DNA of 43,750 bases from Candidatus Nanopelagicales bacterium (GCA_030728405.1 JANQZS010000023.1:1-43750), one strand, 5' to 3'; counted from the stretch's first letter, positions 7,077-17,624 are shown. Program-made: numbers and translations. Notes: generated by a model not told the origin, from the sequence alone.

Positions 7077-9305
7077 TTAAGGGAGGGCCTTAACTTTGAC
7101 GCTGTTAAGTAGGACCGAAGCGACGTCGACCACCTCAACCCCCACAGCGCCACCTTCCTGCTGGCGCATGGTGACGCCGTCGTTGATCATGACATTGCAG
7201 AACGGACACGCGACAGCAACCTTGGTGGCTCCGGTAGCGATGGCTTCGTCAGCGCGATTCACATTGACCCGCGTACCGATCTTTTCTTCCATCCACATGC
7301 GCGCACCACCGGCGCCGCAACAAAACGACTCGGTACCGCTGCGGGGCATCTCCACCAGATCAACACCGGGCACCGATGCCACGAGATCACGTGGTGGCAC
7401 ATAGACGTTGTTGTGACGGCCGAGATAGCACGGATCGTGGTAGGTAATTTTCTCGCCAATACCAGAATCAGGCGATGTGACCGGGGTGAGTCGACCCTCA
7501 CTGACCAGGGTGGCGAGCAACTGCGAATGGTGGACAACCTCGTAGTCGCCACCGATTTGCGGGTACTCCCGACCCAGCGTGTTCATGCAGTGGGGGCAGG
7601 TGACCACGATCTTCTTGGCCTTGATTTCATTAAGGACCTCAACGTTTTGCATGCCCTGCATCTGGAAGAGGAATTCGTTGCCGGCCCGACGTGCAGGGTC
7701 ACCGGTGCAGGTTTCACCCTCGCCGAGAACCATGAAGTTGACCCCGGCAATGGTGAGCAGTTCCGCCACTGCCTTGGTGGTGCGCTTGGCTCGATCTTCG
7801 AAAGCTCCGGCGCACCCGACCCAGAAGAGATACTCCACATCTTCGGGGATTTCATCTTCACCCTCGGTGCCAAAGACGCGGACATCAAAGTCAACCTCTT
7901 CGATCCAAGCGTTGCGACTGGATGCGTTCATGCCCCACGGATTGCCCTTGTTTTCAATGTTTTTGAACAGTCCATTGAGTTCGGCAGGGAAGTTAGTTTC
8001 GATCAAAACCTGATGGCGACGCATGTCGATGAAGTGATCGATGTGCTCGATATCGACCGGGCACTGGTAGACGCAAGCCCCACACGTGGTGCACGACCAC
8101 AGCGCATCCTCGTCGATTGCTGGCCCATCCTGGGCGCGGTGCCCGGAGGCATCGTAGCCATCGGTGTCCTTGTGGGCCATACCTTCTCGGGACCCAACGA
8201 GAGGCATTTCAACCTCGGCACGCAGTTCCGGTGAAAGTCCGGCAAGTACTGCTTCGTCAAACTCACCCATGGGCGGGTTAGCGCCACCATTAGCTTTTTG
8301 GGCAGCCAGGACATAGGGCGCCTTGGCAAAAGATGCCTCACGCAAGTTCATAATCATGAGCTTTGGACTCAATGGCTTTCCGGTATTCCAGGCGGGGCAC
8401 TGCGACTGGCATCGGCCACACTCGGTGCAGGTAGCAAAATCCAGGGTGTCTTTCCAGGTGAAGTCCTCGATGCGGCCCACACCGAAGGTGGCATCGTCAG
8501 GGGGATCTTCAAAGTCCAGCGGCTTGCCATCGAAGTACATGGGTAGCAGTGGCCCTAAACCATTGGGGCGTCTAGAGAATGCCACGTTGATAGGGGCGAC
8601 AAAAATATGCAGGTGCTTGCTGTGCAGCACCAGCAGTAGGAAGCCGAGGATGACAGCGATGTGCGAAAGAATGCCGAAGACTTCGATCCATTGAAGCGCG
8701 GTCTCACTCAGTGGAGACATCCACGAGGCGATGGTGTTGGACAGGAATGCGCCCGGGAAGTCACCGTAGAGCGCCAACTTTGCACCACGATAAATCTCCA
8801 GGGTCAACAGCACCAGGAAGATCATCAGCAAGACAACCCATGCCGGGCCGGTGTGCGAGCCGAAGAAGCGTGAATATCGACCCTTCTTTACGGGGTTGTT
8901 GGTCAATCGGATGAGGGCGAACAAAATGATGCCGACGAGAACCAAGATGACGAACAGGTCTTCTAGGAAAAGCACGATCGGCCAGGTGCCGATGACGGGG
9001 AACCAGAAGCCGGGGATAAATACTTCACCGAAAGCTTCAACGACGGTGATGCCGAGCACGATGAAGCCCCAGAAGGCAAAGACGTGTGCGATACCGGGCA
9101 CGAACCATTGCAGCAGTTTCTTCTGTCCGAGGACCTCAACAGCTTCGGCGCGGGCACGACGCGGCAGGTGACCGGTGCGGTCAACCGCGGGCTGGCCGGA
9201 GCGAATGAGGGCATTGAGGAAAAGTGCGCGGCGCACGGCAAAGGCCAGGGCGACGACGATGATCGCCGTACCGAGGCTGAGACGGAAGATATCCACAGCA
9301 TCCAT
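7077..9305 (-). CDS. Membrane-anchored Fe-S oxidoreductase, heterodisulfide-reductase-like (CCG domain)
   Basis: The 742-residue product has about six N-terminal transmembrane helices in the first 240 residues. Two ferredoxin-type 4Fe-4S motifs follow: CTECGRCQSQCP near residue 293 and CTTCGACVYQCP near 405. Then come two CCG-type cysteine-rich domains: GCAGAFED... with CPHCMNTLG, and CCGAGGARMW with CPFCNVM. This is the layout of the HdrD/GlpC-like quinone-linked proteins and of mycobacterial Rv0338c. Electron transfer between a soluble donor and the quinone pool is inferred; the true substrate is unknown. The ORF track starts 16 codons upstream. ATG 9305 (MDAVDIFRLSL) is preferred because TACCCT lies six bases before it and because Rv0338c-like proteins begin just before the first helix. 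Its 5' end is divergent from dnaK. Confidence 0.85.
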   Translation of the reverse strand: MDAVDIFRLSLGTAIIVVALAFAVRRALFLNALIRSGQPAVDRTGHLPRRARAEAVEVLGQKKLLQWFVPGIAHVFAFWGFIVLGITVVEAFGEVFIPGFWFPVIGTWPIVLFLEDLFVILVLVGIILFALIRLTNNPVKKGRYSRFFGSHTGPAWVVLLMIFLVLLTLEIYRGAKLALYGDFPGAFLSNTIASWMSPLSETALQWIEVFGILSHIAVILGFLLLVLHSKHLHIFVAPINVAFSRRPNGLGPLLPMYFDGKPLDFEDPPDDATFGVGRIEDFTWKDTLDFATCTECGRCQSQCPAWNTGKPLSPKLMIMNLREASFAKAPYVLAAQKANGGANPPMGEFDEAVLAGLSPELRAEVEMPLVGSREGMAHKDTDGYDASGHRAQDGPAIDEDALWSCTTCGACVYQCPVDIEHIDHFIDMRRHQVLIETNFPAELNGLFKNIENKGNPWGMNASSRNAWIEEVDFDVRVFGTEGEDEIPEDVEYLFWVGCAGAFEDRAKRTTKAVAELLTIAGVNFMVLGEGETCTGDPARRAGNEFLFQMQGMQNVEVLNEIKAKKIVVTCPHCMNTLGREYPQIGGDYEVVHHSQLLATLVSEGRLTPVTSPDSGIGEKITYHDPCYLGRHNNVYVPPRDLVASVPGVDLVEMPRSGTESFCCGAGGARMWMEEKIGTRVNVNRADEAIATGATKVAVACPFCNVMINDGVTMRQQEGGAVGVEVVDVASVLLNSVKVKALP

Positions 9306-9311
9306 GGGGTC

Positions 9312-9317
9312 AGGGTA
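9312..9317 (-). promoter_or_regulatory. -10 element TACCCT of the Fe-S oxidoreductase (leaderless)
   Basis: TACCCT-N6-ATG on the minus strand fixes the start at 9305 rather than 9353. Confidence 0.6.
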
Positions 9318-9416
9318 ACGCTCGTTTGCCAAGACGGCTCCCCGCACCGTCATTTAACGTCCGATATTTAAGTCCTTGTCGCCTGTCAGGTAACTAATCC
9401 GCCCGATTGCATAAGA

Positions 9417-9437
9417 CTTGAGCCGACTTGACTCAAG
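9417..9437. promoter_or_regulatory. HAIR operator (HspR binding site)
   Basis: CTTGAGC-N7-ACTCAAG matches the HAIR consensus CTTGAGT-N7-ACTCAAG at 13 of 14 arm positions. It lies 59 bp upstream of dnaK and overlaps the -35 element. HspR, encoded as the fourth gene of the same operon, binds HAIR with DnaK as co-repressor in Streptomyces and mycobacteria, so an autoregulatory loop is expected. Confidence 0.92.
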
Positions 9438-9456
9438 AAAGTAATAAGTGCATACT
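9428..9456 (+). promoter_or_regulatory. Heat-shock operon promoter (TTGACT-17-CATACT)
   Basis: TTGACT at 9428-9433 and CATACT at 9451-9456 are separated by 17 bp. The -35 overlaps the right half of the HAIR site, so HspR binding would block RNA polymerase. A leader of about 35 bases with AAGAAGGAAA as ribosome site precedes dnaK, in contrast to the leaderless genes elsewhere. Confidence 0.6.
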
Positions 9457-9496
9457 AAAGATATCCCTAACAGCTCAAGAAAGAAGGAAACCCCTG

Positions 9497-11341
9497 ATGG
9501 CCCGAGCAGTCGGCATCGACCTAGGCACGACCAACTCCGTCGTGTCTGTCCTAGAAGGCGGCGATCCCGTCGTCATCACCAACGCAGAAGGCGCCCGCAC
9601 CACCCCCTCGGTTGTCGCCTTCGCGAAGAACGGCGAGGTGCTCGTCGGTGAGGTTGCCAAGCGCCAAGCGGTGACCAACGTGGACCGCACCATTCGTTCA
9701 GTGAAGCGCCATATCGGCACCAACTGGACCACTGACATTGATGGCAAGGCCTACACCGCTCAGGAAATCAGCGCACGTACGCTGATGAAACTCAAGCGTG
9801 ATGCCGAGGCCTACCTTGGCGACACCGTCAACGACGCTGTCATTACCGTGCCCGCCTACTTCTCCGACGCCCAGCGTCAGGCCACGAAGGAGGCCGGCGA
9901 AATCGCAGGTCTGAACGTGCTGCGCATTATTAACGAGCCCACCTCAGCCGCACTCGCCTATGGCTTAGATAAGGGTGACGAAGAGCAGACAATTCTCGTC
10001 TTCGACCTTGGTGGTGGCACCTTCGACGTGTCACTGCTAGAAATCGGCGACGGCGTCGTTGAGGTCAAAGCGACCAGCGGTGACAACAACCTCGGTGGCG
10101 ACGACTGGGACGACAAGATTGTCGAGTGGATGGTCGGCCAGTTCAAGAACGGCCACGGCATTGACCTGAGCAAAGACAAAATGGCCATGCAGCGCCTTCG
10201 TGAGGCTGCAGAGAAAGCCAAGATTGAACTGTCTAGCTCGATGCAAACCTCCATCAACCTGCCCTACATCACCGCCGGCGCTGACGGCCCGCTGCACCTC
10301 GACGAAAGCCTCAGTCGCGCACAGTTCGAACAGTTGACGCGGGATCTTCTTGACCGTACGAAGAAGCCCTTCGAATCGGTTGTGCGCGATGCTGGCATTA
10401 AGTTGGCCGACATCGACCAGGTGGTTCTCGTTGGCGGTTCCACGCGCATGCCCGCCGTTGCCGAATCGGTGAAGGAACTCACTGGCAAAGAGCCCAACAA
10501 GGGGGTCAACCCCGACGAAGTTGTTGCCGTCGGTGCAGCACTTCAGGCCGGTGTACTCAAGGGTGAGGTAAAAGACGTTCTCCTTCTCGACGTCACGCCG
10601 CTTTCCCTGGGCATCGAAACCAAGGGTGGAGTGATGACCAAACTGATTGAGCGCAACACAACTATCCCAACGAAGCGCAGCGAAACATTCACCACAGCCG
10701 ACGACAATCAGCCCAGCGTGTTGATTCAGGTGTACCAGGGTGAGCGTGAGATGGCGGCGTACAACAAGCAGCTTGGCACTTTCGAGCTCACCGGCCTGCC
10801 TCCCGCACCCCGCGGCATTCCGCAGATCGAGGTGACCTTCGATATTGATGCCAACGGCATCGTTCACGTCGCTGCCAAGGACACGGCCACGGGCAAGGAA
10901 CAGTCGATGACCATCAGCGGTGGAAGTGCGCTGAGCAAAGATGACATTGACCGCATGATGCGTGAAGCAGAGCAGCACGCTGACGAGGACAAGCGTCTAC
11001 GCGAAGAGATTGAGGTCAAGAACACCGCTGAGGCGCTGGTGTACCAGACAGAGAAGTTCCTCAAGGACAACGAGGAGCAGATCCCTGCCGATGCCAAGGC
11101 AAATGTTGATGGTCCACTTGATGAACTGAAGAAGGCTATTGAAGCCAATGATCTTGAGGGCATGAAGAGCGCCACAGACAAGGTGGCACAGGCAAGTCAG
11201 ACACTGGGTGCAGCCATGTATGCCACGGCTCAGCAGTCAGCGGGTGGCGAAGGTGCAGCCGAGGCTGAAGCCGATATGGCAGAAGACGATGTTGTCGATG
11301 CAGAAATCGTGGACGACGAAACCACTGACGAACAGAAGTGA
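9497..11341 (+). CDS. dnaK: Chaperone DnaK (Hsp70)
   Basis: The 614-residue ATP-dependent chaperone binds unfolded peptides in the cytosol and works with DnaJ and GrpE. In Actinobacteria it also acts as co-repressor with HspR. Visible signatures are [10 protein letters not shown] at the N-terminus, [12 protein letters not shown], the [10 protein letters not shown] phosphate loop, the linker [14 protein letters not shown], and the acidic tail ([12 protein letters not shown]). The ORF track's 637-residue start at 9428 lies inside the promoter/HAIR region. The ATG at 9497 ([10 protein letters not shown]) has AAGAAGGAA about eight bases upstream and is the family start. First gene of the operon; its stop overlaps grpE at GTGA. 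Confidence 0.98.
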   Translation: MARAVGIDLGTTNSVVSVLEGGDPVVITNAEGARTTPSVVAFAKNGEVLVGEVAKRQAVTNVDRTIRSVKRHIGTNWTTDIDGKAYTAQEISARTLMKLKRDAEAYLGDTVNDAVITVPAYFSDAQRQATKEAGEIAGLNVLRIINEPTSAALAYGLDKGDEEQTILVFDLGGGTFDVSLLEIGDGVVEVKATSGDNNLGGDDWDDKIVEWMVGQFKNGHGIDLSKDKMAMQRLREAAEKAKIELSSSMQTSINLPYITAGADGPLHLDESLSRAQFEQLTRDLLDRTKKPFESVVRDAGIKLADIDQVVLVGGSTRMPAVAESVKELTGKEPNKGVNPDEVVAVGAALQAGVLKGEVKDVLLLDVTPLSLGIETKGGVMTKLIERNTTIPTKRSETFTTADDNQPSVLIQVYQGEREMAAYNKQLGTFELTGLPPAPRGIPQIEVTFDIDANGIVHVAAKDTATGKEQSMTISGGSALSKDDIDRMMREAEQHADEDKRLREEIEVKNTAEALVYQTEKFLKDNEEQIPADAKANVDGPLDELKKAIEANDLEGMKSATDKVAQASQTLGAAMYATAQQSAGGEGAAEAEADMAEDDVVDAEIVDDETTDEQK

Positions 11342-11823
11342 CGGGCGAAGACATGAACGACTCCGCGCCGGAGGGCGTAGCTGAAGAGCTCGAGGTTGAA
11401 ATCGATGAGGTTGAAGCCAAAGTTGCTGAACTCACCGATGATCTTCGTCGCGTTCACGCGGAGTATGCCAACTACCGTAAGCGCGTCGATCGAGATCGGG
11501 AAGCGGCTCGGATCAGCATTATTGGCATGACGCTGGCCGAGTTACTTCCGGTCCTTGACGATATTGATCGAGCGCGTGAACACGGTGAACTGACCGGTGC
11601 GTTTAAGGCGGTCAGCGAAAACCTCGAGCAGATCGTTGAACGCCTCGGTCTGGAGCGGTACGGGACCGTCGATGATCCCTTCGATCCCCAAGAACATGAG
11701 GCATTAACCAGTGAAGAACGCGAGGGCGTCAGTGAACCCACAGTGGCCAGCGTCTATCAACCCGGCTACCGACATGGCGGGCGAGTATTGCGTCCGGCGC
11801 GAGTGGCCGTTGCTGGAGCGTGA
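11338..11823 (+). CDS. grpE: Nucleotide exchange factor GrpE
   Basis: GrpE releases ADP from DnaK. The product has the acidic N-terminus, the long helix with [17 protein letters not shown], a conserved [11 protein letters not shown] segment, and the C-terminal beta domain ([27 protein letters not shown]). At 161 residues it is shorter than the common 180-220 because the disordered N-terminal tail is reduced. Two starts are possible: GTG 11338, overlapping the dnaK stop as GTGA, or ATG 11353 (MNDSAPEG). The overlap favours translational coupling to dnaK. dnaJ follows after 3 bp. Confidence 0.94.
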   Translation: MTGEDMNDSAPEGVAEELEVEIDEVEAKVAELTDDLRRVHAEYANYRKRVDRDREAARISIIGMTLAELLPVLDDIDRAREHGELTGAFKAVSENLEQIVERLGLERYGTVDDPFDPQEHEALTSEEREGVSEPTVASVYQPGYRHGGRVLRPARVAVAGA

Positions 11824-11826
11824 TGC

Positions 11827-12987
11827 ATGAACAAGGATTGGGTAGATAAGGATTTCTACAAAGTTCTTGGTGTATCGAAGTCTGCATCCAGCGATGAACT
11901 GAAGAAGTCCTATCGCAAACTTGCACGGGAGTTTCACCCCGATAAGAACCCCGGAAACAAGACTGCCGAGGATCGTTTCAAAGAGGCGTCTGAGGCATAC
12001 GACGTTCTCTCAGACGACAAAACGCGCAAGGAATACGACGAGGCGCGGGAACTGTTTGCCGGTGGTGGTTTCGGTGGCGGCGCAGGTGGCACGCGTGGCG
12101 GCGGTGGAAATTACGATTTCTCCGACATGTTCGGTGGTCAAGACGCCGACTTTGGCGACCTGCTCGGCGATATTTTCTCGCGTGGTCGCGGTGGTCGAAG
12201 TGGACGCCGAGCCCAGGCTGCACCCCGTCGCGGAGCAGATTTGGAAAGTGAAATCACACTGGCTTTCAAGGAGGCACTCGACGGTGTCACCGTGCCGTTA
12301 CGGCTGTCTAGCGATGGTGCCTGCACGGTGTGCAGCGGAACCGGTGCTCGAGCCGGCACGGTGCCACACCTGTGCCCGACGTGTGAGGGCTCTGGTCAGA
12401 CAGCGCGAAATGCTGGCGGTTTTGCGTTCGCGGAGCCTTGCCCTACCTGCCATGGTCGGGGACTCATCGTTGACGATCCCTGCACCACCTGTCAGGGATC
12501 TGGGCGTGGAGTGTCGTCGCGAACAGTGCAGGCACGCATTCCGGCCGGGGTAAAAGACGGTTCACGTATTCGTCTCAAAGGAAAAGGTGCACCCGGTGAA
12601 CGCGGCGGACCCAACGGAGACCTCTTCGTGGTCGTGCATGTCACGGCTCATCCGGTGTTCACCCGCAAGGGCGATAACCTCACGGTGACCGTCCCGTTGA
12701 CCTTCGCCGAGGCGGTGCTCGGGGCGAACATCAAGGTGCCCAACACTGACGGCTCAACCGTCACCTTGAAGATCCCTGCGGGCACAGCCAACGGCCGGAC
12801 CTTTCGGGTGCGCGGGCGCGGCGTAACACGCAAGGACGGCACAAAAGGCGACCTCCTCGCTGCTGTTGATGTGGTTGTTCCTACTGCCCTCGATGATGCT
12901 TCTCGCGCAGCACTGATCGCATTCGCTGATGCGTCCGACCAGGGTGATCCACGCGAACAACTCCTCGCCTCGGTGGAAAAGAAGTAG
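11827..12987 (+). CDS. dnaJ: Chaperone DnaJ (type I Hsp40)
   Basis: The 386-residue co-chaperone stimulates DnaK ATPase and delivers substrates. Regions in order: J domain (about 8-75) with the HPD motif at residues 37-39; a Gly-rich linker; a zinc-binding region with four CxxCxGxG-type repeats ([32 protein letters not shown]); and two C-terminal substrate-binding domains ending near residue 370. This is the DnaJ1 type normally found in the actinobacterial dnaK operon; such genomes often carry a second dnaJ beside hrcA. The ATG follows the grpE stop by 3 bp, and hspR begins 4 bp after the dnaJ stop. Confidence 0.96.
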   Translation: MNKDWVDKDFYKVLGVSKSASSDELKKSYRKLAREFHPDKNPGNKTAEDRFKEASEAYDVLSDDKTRKEYDEARELFAGGGFGGGAGGTRGGGGNYDFSDMFGGQDADFGDLLGDIFSRGRGGRSGRRAQAAPRRGADLESEITLAFKEALDGVTVPLRLSSDGACTVCSGTGARAGTVPHLCPTCEGSGQTARNAGGFAFAEPCPTCHGRGLIVDDPCTTCQGSGRGVSSRTVQARIPAGVKDGSRIRLKGKGAPGERGGPNGDLFVVVHVTAHPVFTRKGDNLTVTVPLTFAEAVLGANIKVPNTDGSTVTLKIPAGTANGRTFRVRGRGVTRKDGTKGDLLAAVDVVVPTALDDASRAALIAFADASDQGDPREQLLASVEKK

Positions 12988-12991
12988 ACGC

Positions 12992-13327
12992 ATGGAACAC
13001 AACGAAGAAACCCCGGTGTATGCAATCTCAGTGGCGTCTCAACTCAGTGAGTTGCATCCGCAAACCCTGCGTCAGTACGACCGATTAGGTTTGGTGTCTC
13101 CGCAGCGTGCCAACGGCCGAAATCGGCTATACAGCATGCGTGATGTTCTTCGACTCCGCGAGATTGCTGAACTCTCCGCTGAAGGAGTTAACCTCGCCGG
13201 TATCCAACGTGTCCTCCAGCTCGAGGCAGAACGTGATCGCCTTCAGGGTGAACTGAGCCAACTACGCGAGGACCGACCCTCAACCGCTCTTGTGCTCTGG
13301 AACCCCAGGCGCCGCCGCCGGGCCTAG
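12992..13327 (+). CDS. hspR: Heat-shock transcriptional repressor HspR (MerR family)
   Basis: The 111-residue MerR-type regulator represses the operon by binding the HAIR site. A helix-turn-helix with LHPQTLRQYDRLGLVSPQR and the wing NRLYSMRDVLRLREI occupies residues 10-60, followed by a short helix (GIQRVLQLEAERDRL) and a basic Arg-rich tail. The ORF track starts 21 codons upstream inside dnaJ. ATG 12992 (MEHNEETPVYAIS) is right by family length and sits 4 bp after the dnaJ stop with GGAAAAGAAG as ribosome site. Release of HspR when DnaK is occupied by unfolded proteins is the known model for this family. Confidence 0.94.
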   Translation: MEHNEETPVYAISVASQLSELHPQTLRQYDRLGLVSPQRANGRNRLYSMRDVLRLREIAELSAEGVNLAGIQRVLQLEAERDRLQGELSQLREDRPSTALVLWNPRRRRRA

Positions 13328-13362
13328 CCTGATCGAAACGTATAAGAAAGTAGTTGCACAAC

Positions 13363-15945
13363 ATGGATATTCAATTTACGACGCGGGCGCAGGAGGCCCT
13401 GGGCGCCTCGGTGCGGTTGGCTGCTGCGCAAGGTAATGCCCAGGTTGCGCCTCTACACATTCTTGATTCCCTGCTTCAACAGGGCGAGGGCATCGCCACG
13501 GCACTCCTAGCAGCGGTAGATGTTGATGTTCGAGCCATGACTGACAGTGTTCGAACTGCGGTGCAGGCGCTGCCCAGCGCCAGTGGTGCAACCGTTTCAG
13601 CACCTCAACTCAGCGCCCTGTCGTATGCCGTAATCGAAGTTGCTCGATCCGTGGCCAGTGAACGCGGCGATGAATACGTGAGTACTGAACACCTACTCAT
13701 TGGCCTGGCGAGCAAGCCAGACTGTGCGGATCGCTTGATCCGTGCGGGCGCAACCCCTGAGGCTTTGCTTGACGAACTCAATCGACTCCGAGGAGGAGCG
13801 CGCGTGACATCACCTGACCCAGAAGGCACCTTCCAGGCACTAGAAAAGTACGGCGTTGATCTCACCGCCCGGGCGCGGGAGGGCAAGATCGATCCGGTTA
13901 TTGGTCGCGACGAAGAGATTCGGCGCACCGTTCAGGTCTTGTCCAGGCGCACTAAGAACAACCCGGTGCTCATCGGTGATCCCGGCGTGGGCAAGACCGC
14001 AGTGGTGGAAGGCTTGGCCCGTCGCATGGTGGAAGGCGACGTACCCACTTCCCTGCAGGGAAAAACACTGATTTCCCTTGACCTTGGCGCCATGGTGGCG
14101 GGTGCAAAGTATCGCGGCGAGTTTGAAGAGCGTCTGAAGGCGGTGCTTGACGAGATCAAAGACAGTGACGGCCAGGTAGTCACGTTCATTGATGAGCTAC
14201 ACACGGTTGTTGGTGCAGGCGCTGGCGGGGATTCGGCAATGGATGCCGGAAACATGTTGAAGCCCATGTTGGCTCGCGGTGAACTGCGCATGATTGGTGC
14301 CACCACCCTCGATGAATATCGGGAGTACATCGAAAAAGATGCCGCACTGGAGCGTCGTTTCCAGCAGGTGCTTGTCGATCAACCCAGTGTCGAGGACACC
14401 ATCGCAATCTTGCGTGGCATCAAAGAAAAGTACGAGGCCCACCACAAGGTGGTCATTGCAGATAGCGCTCTGGTGGCCGCCGCGACGCTGTCAGACCGCT
14501 ACATCACCGCGCGCTTCCTACCCGATAAGGCCATCGACCTGATGGACGAATCGGCTGCTCGCCTGCGCATGGAGATCGATTCCTCTCCGGTTGAAATTGA
14601 CGTGCTGCAGCGCCAGGTTGATCGCCTGCGCATGGAAGAACTTGCGGTGTCGAAGGAAACTGATGAGGCCTCGGTGGCTCGACTAGCCAAACTGCGTGCC
14701 GAGATAGCCGATAAGGAAGAAGAACTTGGTGGCCTGCGGTCTAAGTGGGACACCGAAAAGGCCGGGCTTGATCGAATCGGTGAACTGAAGGTCCTCATCG
14801 ATGATCTGCGCGCAGTGGCCGATAAAGCCCAGCGCGCCGGCGACTTTGAACAGGCATCGCGCATCCTGTACGGCGAAATTCCGAAGTTTGAAGAGGAACT
14901 GCAACGAGTCTCGGCGGAAACCAATGCGCGTGAATCGTCCATGGTGCAAGAAGAGGTAACCGCTGATGACATCGCCGAGGTTGTTGCAACGTGGACCGGT
15001 ATTCCGGCTGGACGCCTGCTTGAGGGCGAGTCGGAGAAGTTACTGCGGATGGAAAGTTATCTCGACCAGCGCGTGGTGGGCCAAGCCGAAGCGGTACGCG
15101 AAGTAAGCGATGCGGTCCGGCGAAGCAGGGCCGGAGTCGCTGACCCGAATCGTCCGACGGGGTCCTTTCTCTTTCTCGGGCCCACCGGTGTGGGTAAGAC
15201 CGAACTGGCAAAAGCGTTGGCAGAGTTTCTATTCGACGATGAGCGTTCCATGGTGCGCATCGACATGAGTGAATACTCCGAGAAGCATTCCGTGTCGCGT
15301 CTGGTGGGTGCTCCTCCCGGCTATGTGGGCTACGAAGAGGGGGGTCAGCTCACCGAAGCAGTGCGCCGTCGGCCCTATTCGGTGATCCTTCTCGATGAGG
15401 TGGAGAAGGCGCACCCCGAGGTGTTCGACATTTTGCTGCAGGTGCTTGACGACGGCCGCCTCACCGACGGGCAGGGTCGCACGGTCGACTTTCGCAACGC
15501 CATCTTGATCCTGACCTCCAATCTTGGCTCCCAGTACCTCATCGACGTGTCGGTGCCGTTCCATGAGCGCAAAGAACAGGCGCTCAGTGTGGTTCGTCAA
15601 CAATTCCGACCAGAGTTTTTGAACCGACTAGACGCCATGGTCATGTTCGAGCCACTTGACCGCGCCGAGCTAGAAAAGATCGCTGACCTTCAGGTCGATC
15701 AGTTGCAGCAACGGCTGGCAGATCGGCGGATCAGTCTTCAGATGAGTGCAGATGCCAAGGCTTGGCTGGTAAACAAGGGTTTCGATCCGGCCTATGGCGC
15801 TCGACCCCTGCGCCGACTCGTCCAGACCGCGATCGGTGATCCGTTAGCCAAAGAGATTTTGGCCGGGGCCGTGCACGATGGCGACACGGTTGAGATTTCC
15901 ACCGCCGCTGATGGTGAGCGATTGCGGGTGACCACCCAGCGGTAA
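13363..15945 (+). CDS. clpB: ClpB disaggregase (AAA+ chaperone)
   Basis: The 860-residue ClpB works with DnaK to pull proteins from aggregates. Regions: N-terminal double Clp repeat (1-145); first AAA+ domain with [17 protein letters not shown] (Walker A) and [15 protein letters not shown]; a coiled-coil M domain (about 400-520) that separates ClpB from ClpA/C; a second AAA+ domain with [19 protein letters not shown] and [14 protein letters not shown]; and a C-terminal D2-small domain. ATG 13363 ([13 protein letters not shown]) is the family start; the ORF track's TTG three codons earlier is less likely. No HAIR site lies in the 35-bp gap after hspR, so it is probably transcribed with the dnaK operon. 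Confidence 0.97.
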   Translation: MDIQFTTRAQEALGASVRLAAAQGNAQVAPLHILDSLLQQGEGIATALLAAVDVDVRAMTDSVRTAVQALPSASGATVSAPQLSALSYAVIEVARSVASERGDEYVSTEHLLIGLASKPDCADRLIRAGATPEALLDELNRLRGGARVTSPDPEGTFQALEKYGVDLTARAREGKIDPVIGRDEEIRRTVQVLSRRTKNNPVLIGDPGVGKTAVVEGLARRMVEGDVPTSLQGKTLISLDLGAMVAGAKYRGEFEERLKAVLDEIKDSDGQVVTFIDELHTVVGAGAGGDSAMDAGNMLKPMLARGELRMIGATTLDEYREYIEKDAALERRFQQVLVDQPSVEDTIAILRGIKEKYEAHHKVVIADSALVAAATLSDRYITARFLPDKAIDLMDESAARLRMEIDSSPVEIDVLQRQVDRLRMEELAVSKETDEASVARLAKLRAEIADKEEELGGLRSKWDTEKAGLDRIGELKVLIDDLRAVADKAQRAGDFEQASRILYGEIPKFEEELQRVSAETNARESSMVQEEVTADDIAEVVATWTGIPAGRLLEGESEKLLRMESYLDQRVVGQAEAVREVSDAVRRSRAGVADPNRPTGSFLFLGPTGVGKTELAKALAEFLFDDERSMVRIDMSEYSEKHSVSRLVGAPPGYVGYEEGGQLTEAVRRRPYSVILLDEVEKAHPEVFDILLQVLDDGRLTDGQGRTVDFRNAILILTSNLGSQYLIDVSVPFHERKEQALSVVRQQFRPEFLNRLDAMVMFEPLDRAELEKIADLQVDQLQQRLADRRISLQMSADAKAWLVNKGFDPAYGARPLRRLVQTAIGDPLAKEILAGAVHDGDTVEISTAADGERLRVTTQR

Positions 15946-15965
15946 CGCTTCGCCGGTCACGCCCG

Positions 15966-15971
15966 TAACGT
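15966..15971 (+). promoter_or_regulatory. -10 element TAACGT of the heparinase-like gene (leaderless)
   Basis: TAACGT-N6-GTG in the 32-bp gap after clpB. It implies the gene is transcribed separately from the heat-shock operon. Confidence 0.55.
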
Positions 15972-15977
15972 GCAGGG

Positions 15978-17624
15978 GTGAGGTTGTCCCAGGCGGGTGT
16001 GTTGGCGGCGGCGATGTGTGCCGGTCTGCTGGCATCGCCAGTTTCGTCTTCGGCTGCCGTTTCGCTGCCTGCAATGTGTCGCAGCAGCCTCGCTGCCGTT
16101 GAGCGCTTCGACATGGATGTAAGTAAGTTGACGACCCGGGGTGTGCTGTTCCTTGATGACCGTGAAGTGATTGTGGACGGGCCGGGGGCGACCTGGGCGT
16201 TGTTCGATGAAGTCGACAACACGTGGAATAATCGGTTTCACGGGATGCAGTGGCTCATACCAGCGCAGCTAGCCGGAGTAGACGCGGTTGACCTCATGTT
16301 AAAGCGAGATCTGGCGCTGCCAGATGCTGGTGGTTTGGTAGACAACGCCACTCTCCGCGCGACTGGCTGGACCGCCGGTGCGCTGCGGATTCGACAGGGC
16401 GCGGTCAATTGTCTGTTTGAAATCACCGGAGATGAACGTCTGCGTCCGGCGATGGATGAACTCGTTGCGGCAAATCTTGACTCCGAGCGCTACCGAGGCC
16501 GCCCCCTAGATCAACCGCACAATCTGGGCGTGCTGGCCAATCTGGTTCTGCTTGACTCTGCCGAAACATTTGATGTGCCGCTGTGGCGTGACCTGGCTAT
16601 CGCCCGCATGAAGGCGGATGCGGATTTCGTGTTCAGTGCCTGCGGTATGTCGGTTGAGCAGTCCACCGCTTATCACTTGCTCAACCTGAAGACCTGGCGG
16701 CGTGCCATGCGCAGCCTGGACGACACCGATGCACAAGCCATGGGAGGTGCAATTATTGCCGGCGAACGAGCGATTTCCGCCCTCACTCGACCCGATGGTG
16801 TGCTGGAATCGATCGGTGATGGAAATCAAAGCGATCAATCACAACGGCTTGCCGCACAGGAGCTTTCGGATTTTTCGCTGTGGTGCAAGGCACGAGGTTG
16901 GGCGGCTAACCGAAGTGTTGGTGCGGAGGAATCGGTTGATGACTCCGACATTCACTACACCCTACGATTCGGCCCTCGACGCAAAGGGCACGGACATAGC
17001 GATCATGGTTCACTCACCTGGTACGCCCTGGGAGTTCCGGTGCTTTCTGACCCGGGTCTGTTTGACAAGAAGCGCGATCAGCGATTTGCGCGGGCGCGTG
17101 GCACAGAATCACACAGCGTGTTCGTGCCTGAAGGACGCTCAATGCGCGCACCCACCATTGCTAGTCGAACACCCTCGATTGACGGTGTCGATTCGTTCCG
17201 GTTAAGGACCCGGTACAAGGACATTGTACGGACTAGGCAAGTGTCTGTATCGCTCACCGAACCCGTGCTGCGGGTGGAGGATTCTGGTGTGAGTCGTTTC
17301 GCGATGCGATGGCTGCAGCGGTGGCAACTAGACCCTGCCTGGCAGCGTGTTGATGCAACCAGCTGGCAGGATCCGATTGCGATGCACCCTGACGGTGTAT
17401 GGCTCTATGTTGCCTGTCACGCGACTCGCACAGTACGCCCGGCCGTATGGTCGGTGGAAATGTTTCCGCAACGACGCAAAGCACACACGGCTATGTCGTT
17501 GGCGTGCGGAACCCGTGGTAAAGATGTCACGATGAAAACAGTTGTGATGGCGAGTCGCAAACAGGGCACCCTGGTGTGGGATCACGTCACGGACGCCTAC
17601 ACGATCGTTACTCCGGCAGTGTGA
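15978..17624 (+). CDS. Secreted heparinase II/III-like protein
   Basis: The 548-residue protein has a signal peptide (MRLSQAGVLAAAMCAGLLASPVSSSAA), then an alpha/alpha toroid region (about 80-300) and a beta-rich C-terminal domain. The Hepar_II_III signature is visible: EQSTAYHLLNL around residue 227-237 with the catalytic-type Tyr-His, then FGPRRKGHGHSDHGSLTWYALG (331-352) with DPGLFD at 358-363. The family comprises polysaccharide lyases for heparin, alginate or other acidic glycans, but the substrate cannot be deduced. It is exported, so it may act on external or envelope polysaccharide. GTG 15978 follows TAACGT-N6. The 3' end overlaps the convergent DUF6941-type gene by 17 bp. Confidence 0.8.
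   Translation: MRLSQAGVLAAAMCAGLLASPVSSSAAVSLPAMCRSSLAAVERFDMDVSKLTTRGVLFLDDREVIVDGPGATWALFDEVDNTWNNRFHGMQWLIPAQLAGVDAVDLMLKRDLALPDAGGLVDNATLRATGWTAGALRIRQGAVNCLFEITGDERLRPAMDELVAANLDSERYRGRPLDQPHNLGVLANLVLLDSAETFDVPLWRDLAIARMKADADFVFSACGMSVEQSTAYHLLNLKTWRRAMRSLDDTDAQAMGGAIIAGERAISALTRPDGVLESIGDGNQSDQSQRLAAQELSDFSLWCKARGWAANRSVGAEESVDDSDIHYTLRFGPRRKGHGHSDHGSLTWYALGVPVLSDPGLFDKKRDQRFARARGTESHSVFVPEGRSMRAPTIASRTPSIDGVDSFRLRTRYKDIVRTRQVSVSLTEPVLRVEDSGVSRFAMRWLQRWQLDPAWQRVDATSWQDPIAMHPDGVWLYVACHATRTVRPAVWSVEMFPQRRKAHTAMSLACGTRGKDVTMKTVVMASRKQGTLVWDHVTDAYTIVTPAV

Noticed and set aside
7413-8234. 273-residue plus-strand ORF within the Fe-S oxidoreductase
   Set aside because: Shadow of the conserved minus-strand gene whose Cys motifs are intact throughout.
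9428-9496. N-terminal extension of DnaK in the ORF track
   Set aside because: The stretch contains the -35, -10 and HAIR sequences, and DnaK begins at [10 protein letters not shown] with a ribosome site.
10037-10978. 313-residue ORF antisense to dnaK
   Set aside because: It lies wholly within dnaK on the other strand, has no ribosome site or family feature, and long antisense ORFs over dnaK are a known artefact of its codon use.
13328-13362. A second HAIR site before clpB
   Set aside because: The 35-bp gap contains no CTTGAGT/ACTCAAG halves.
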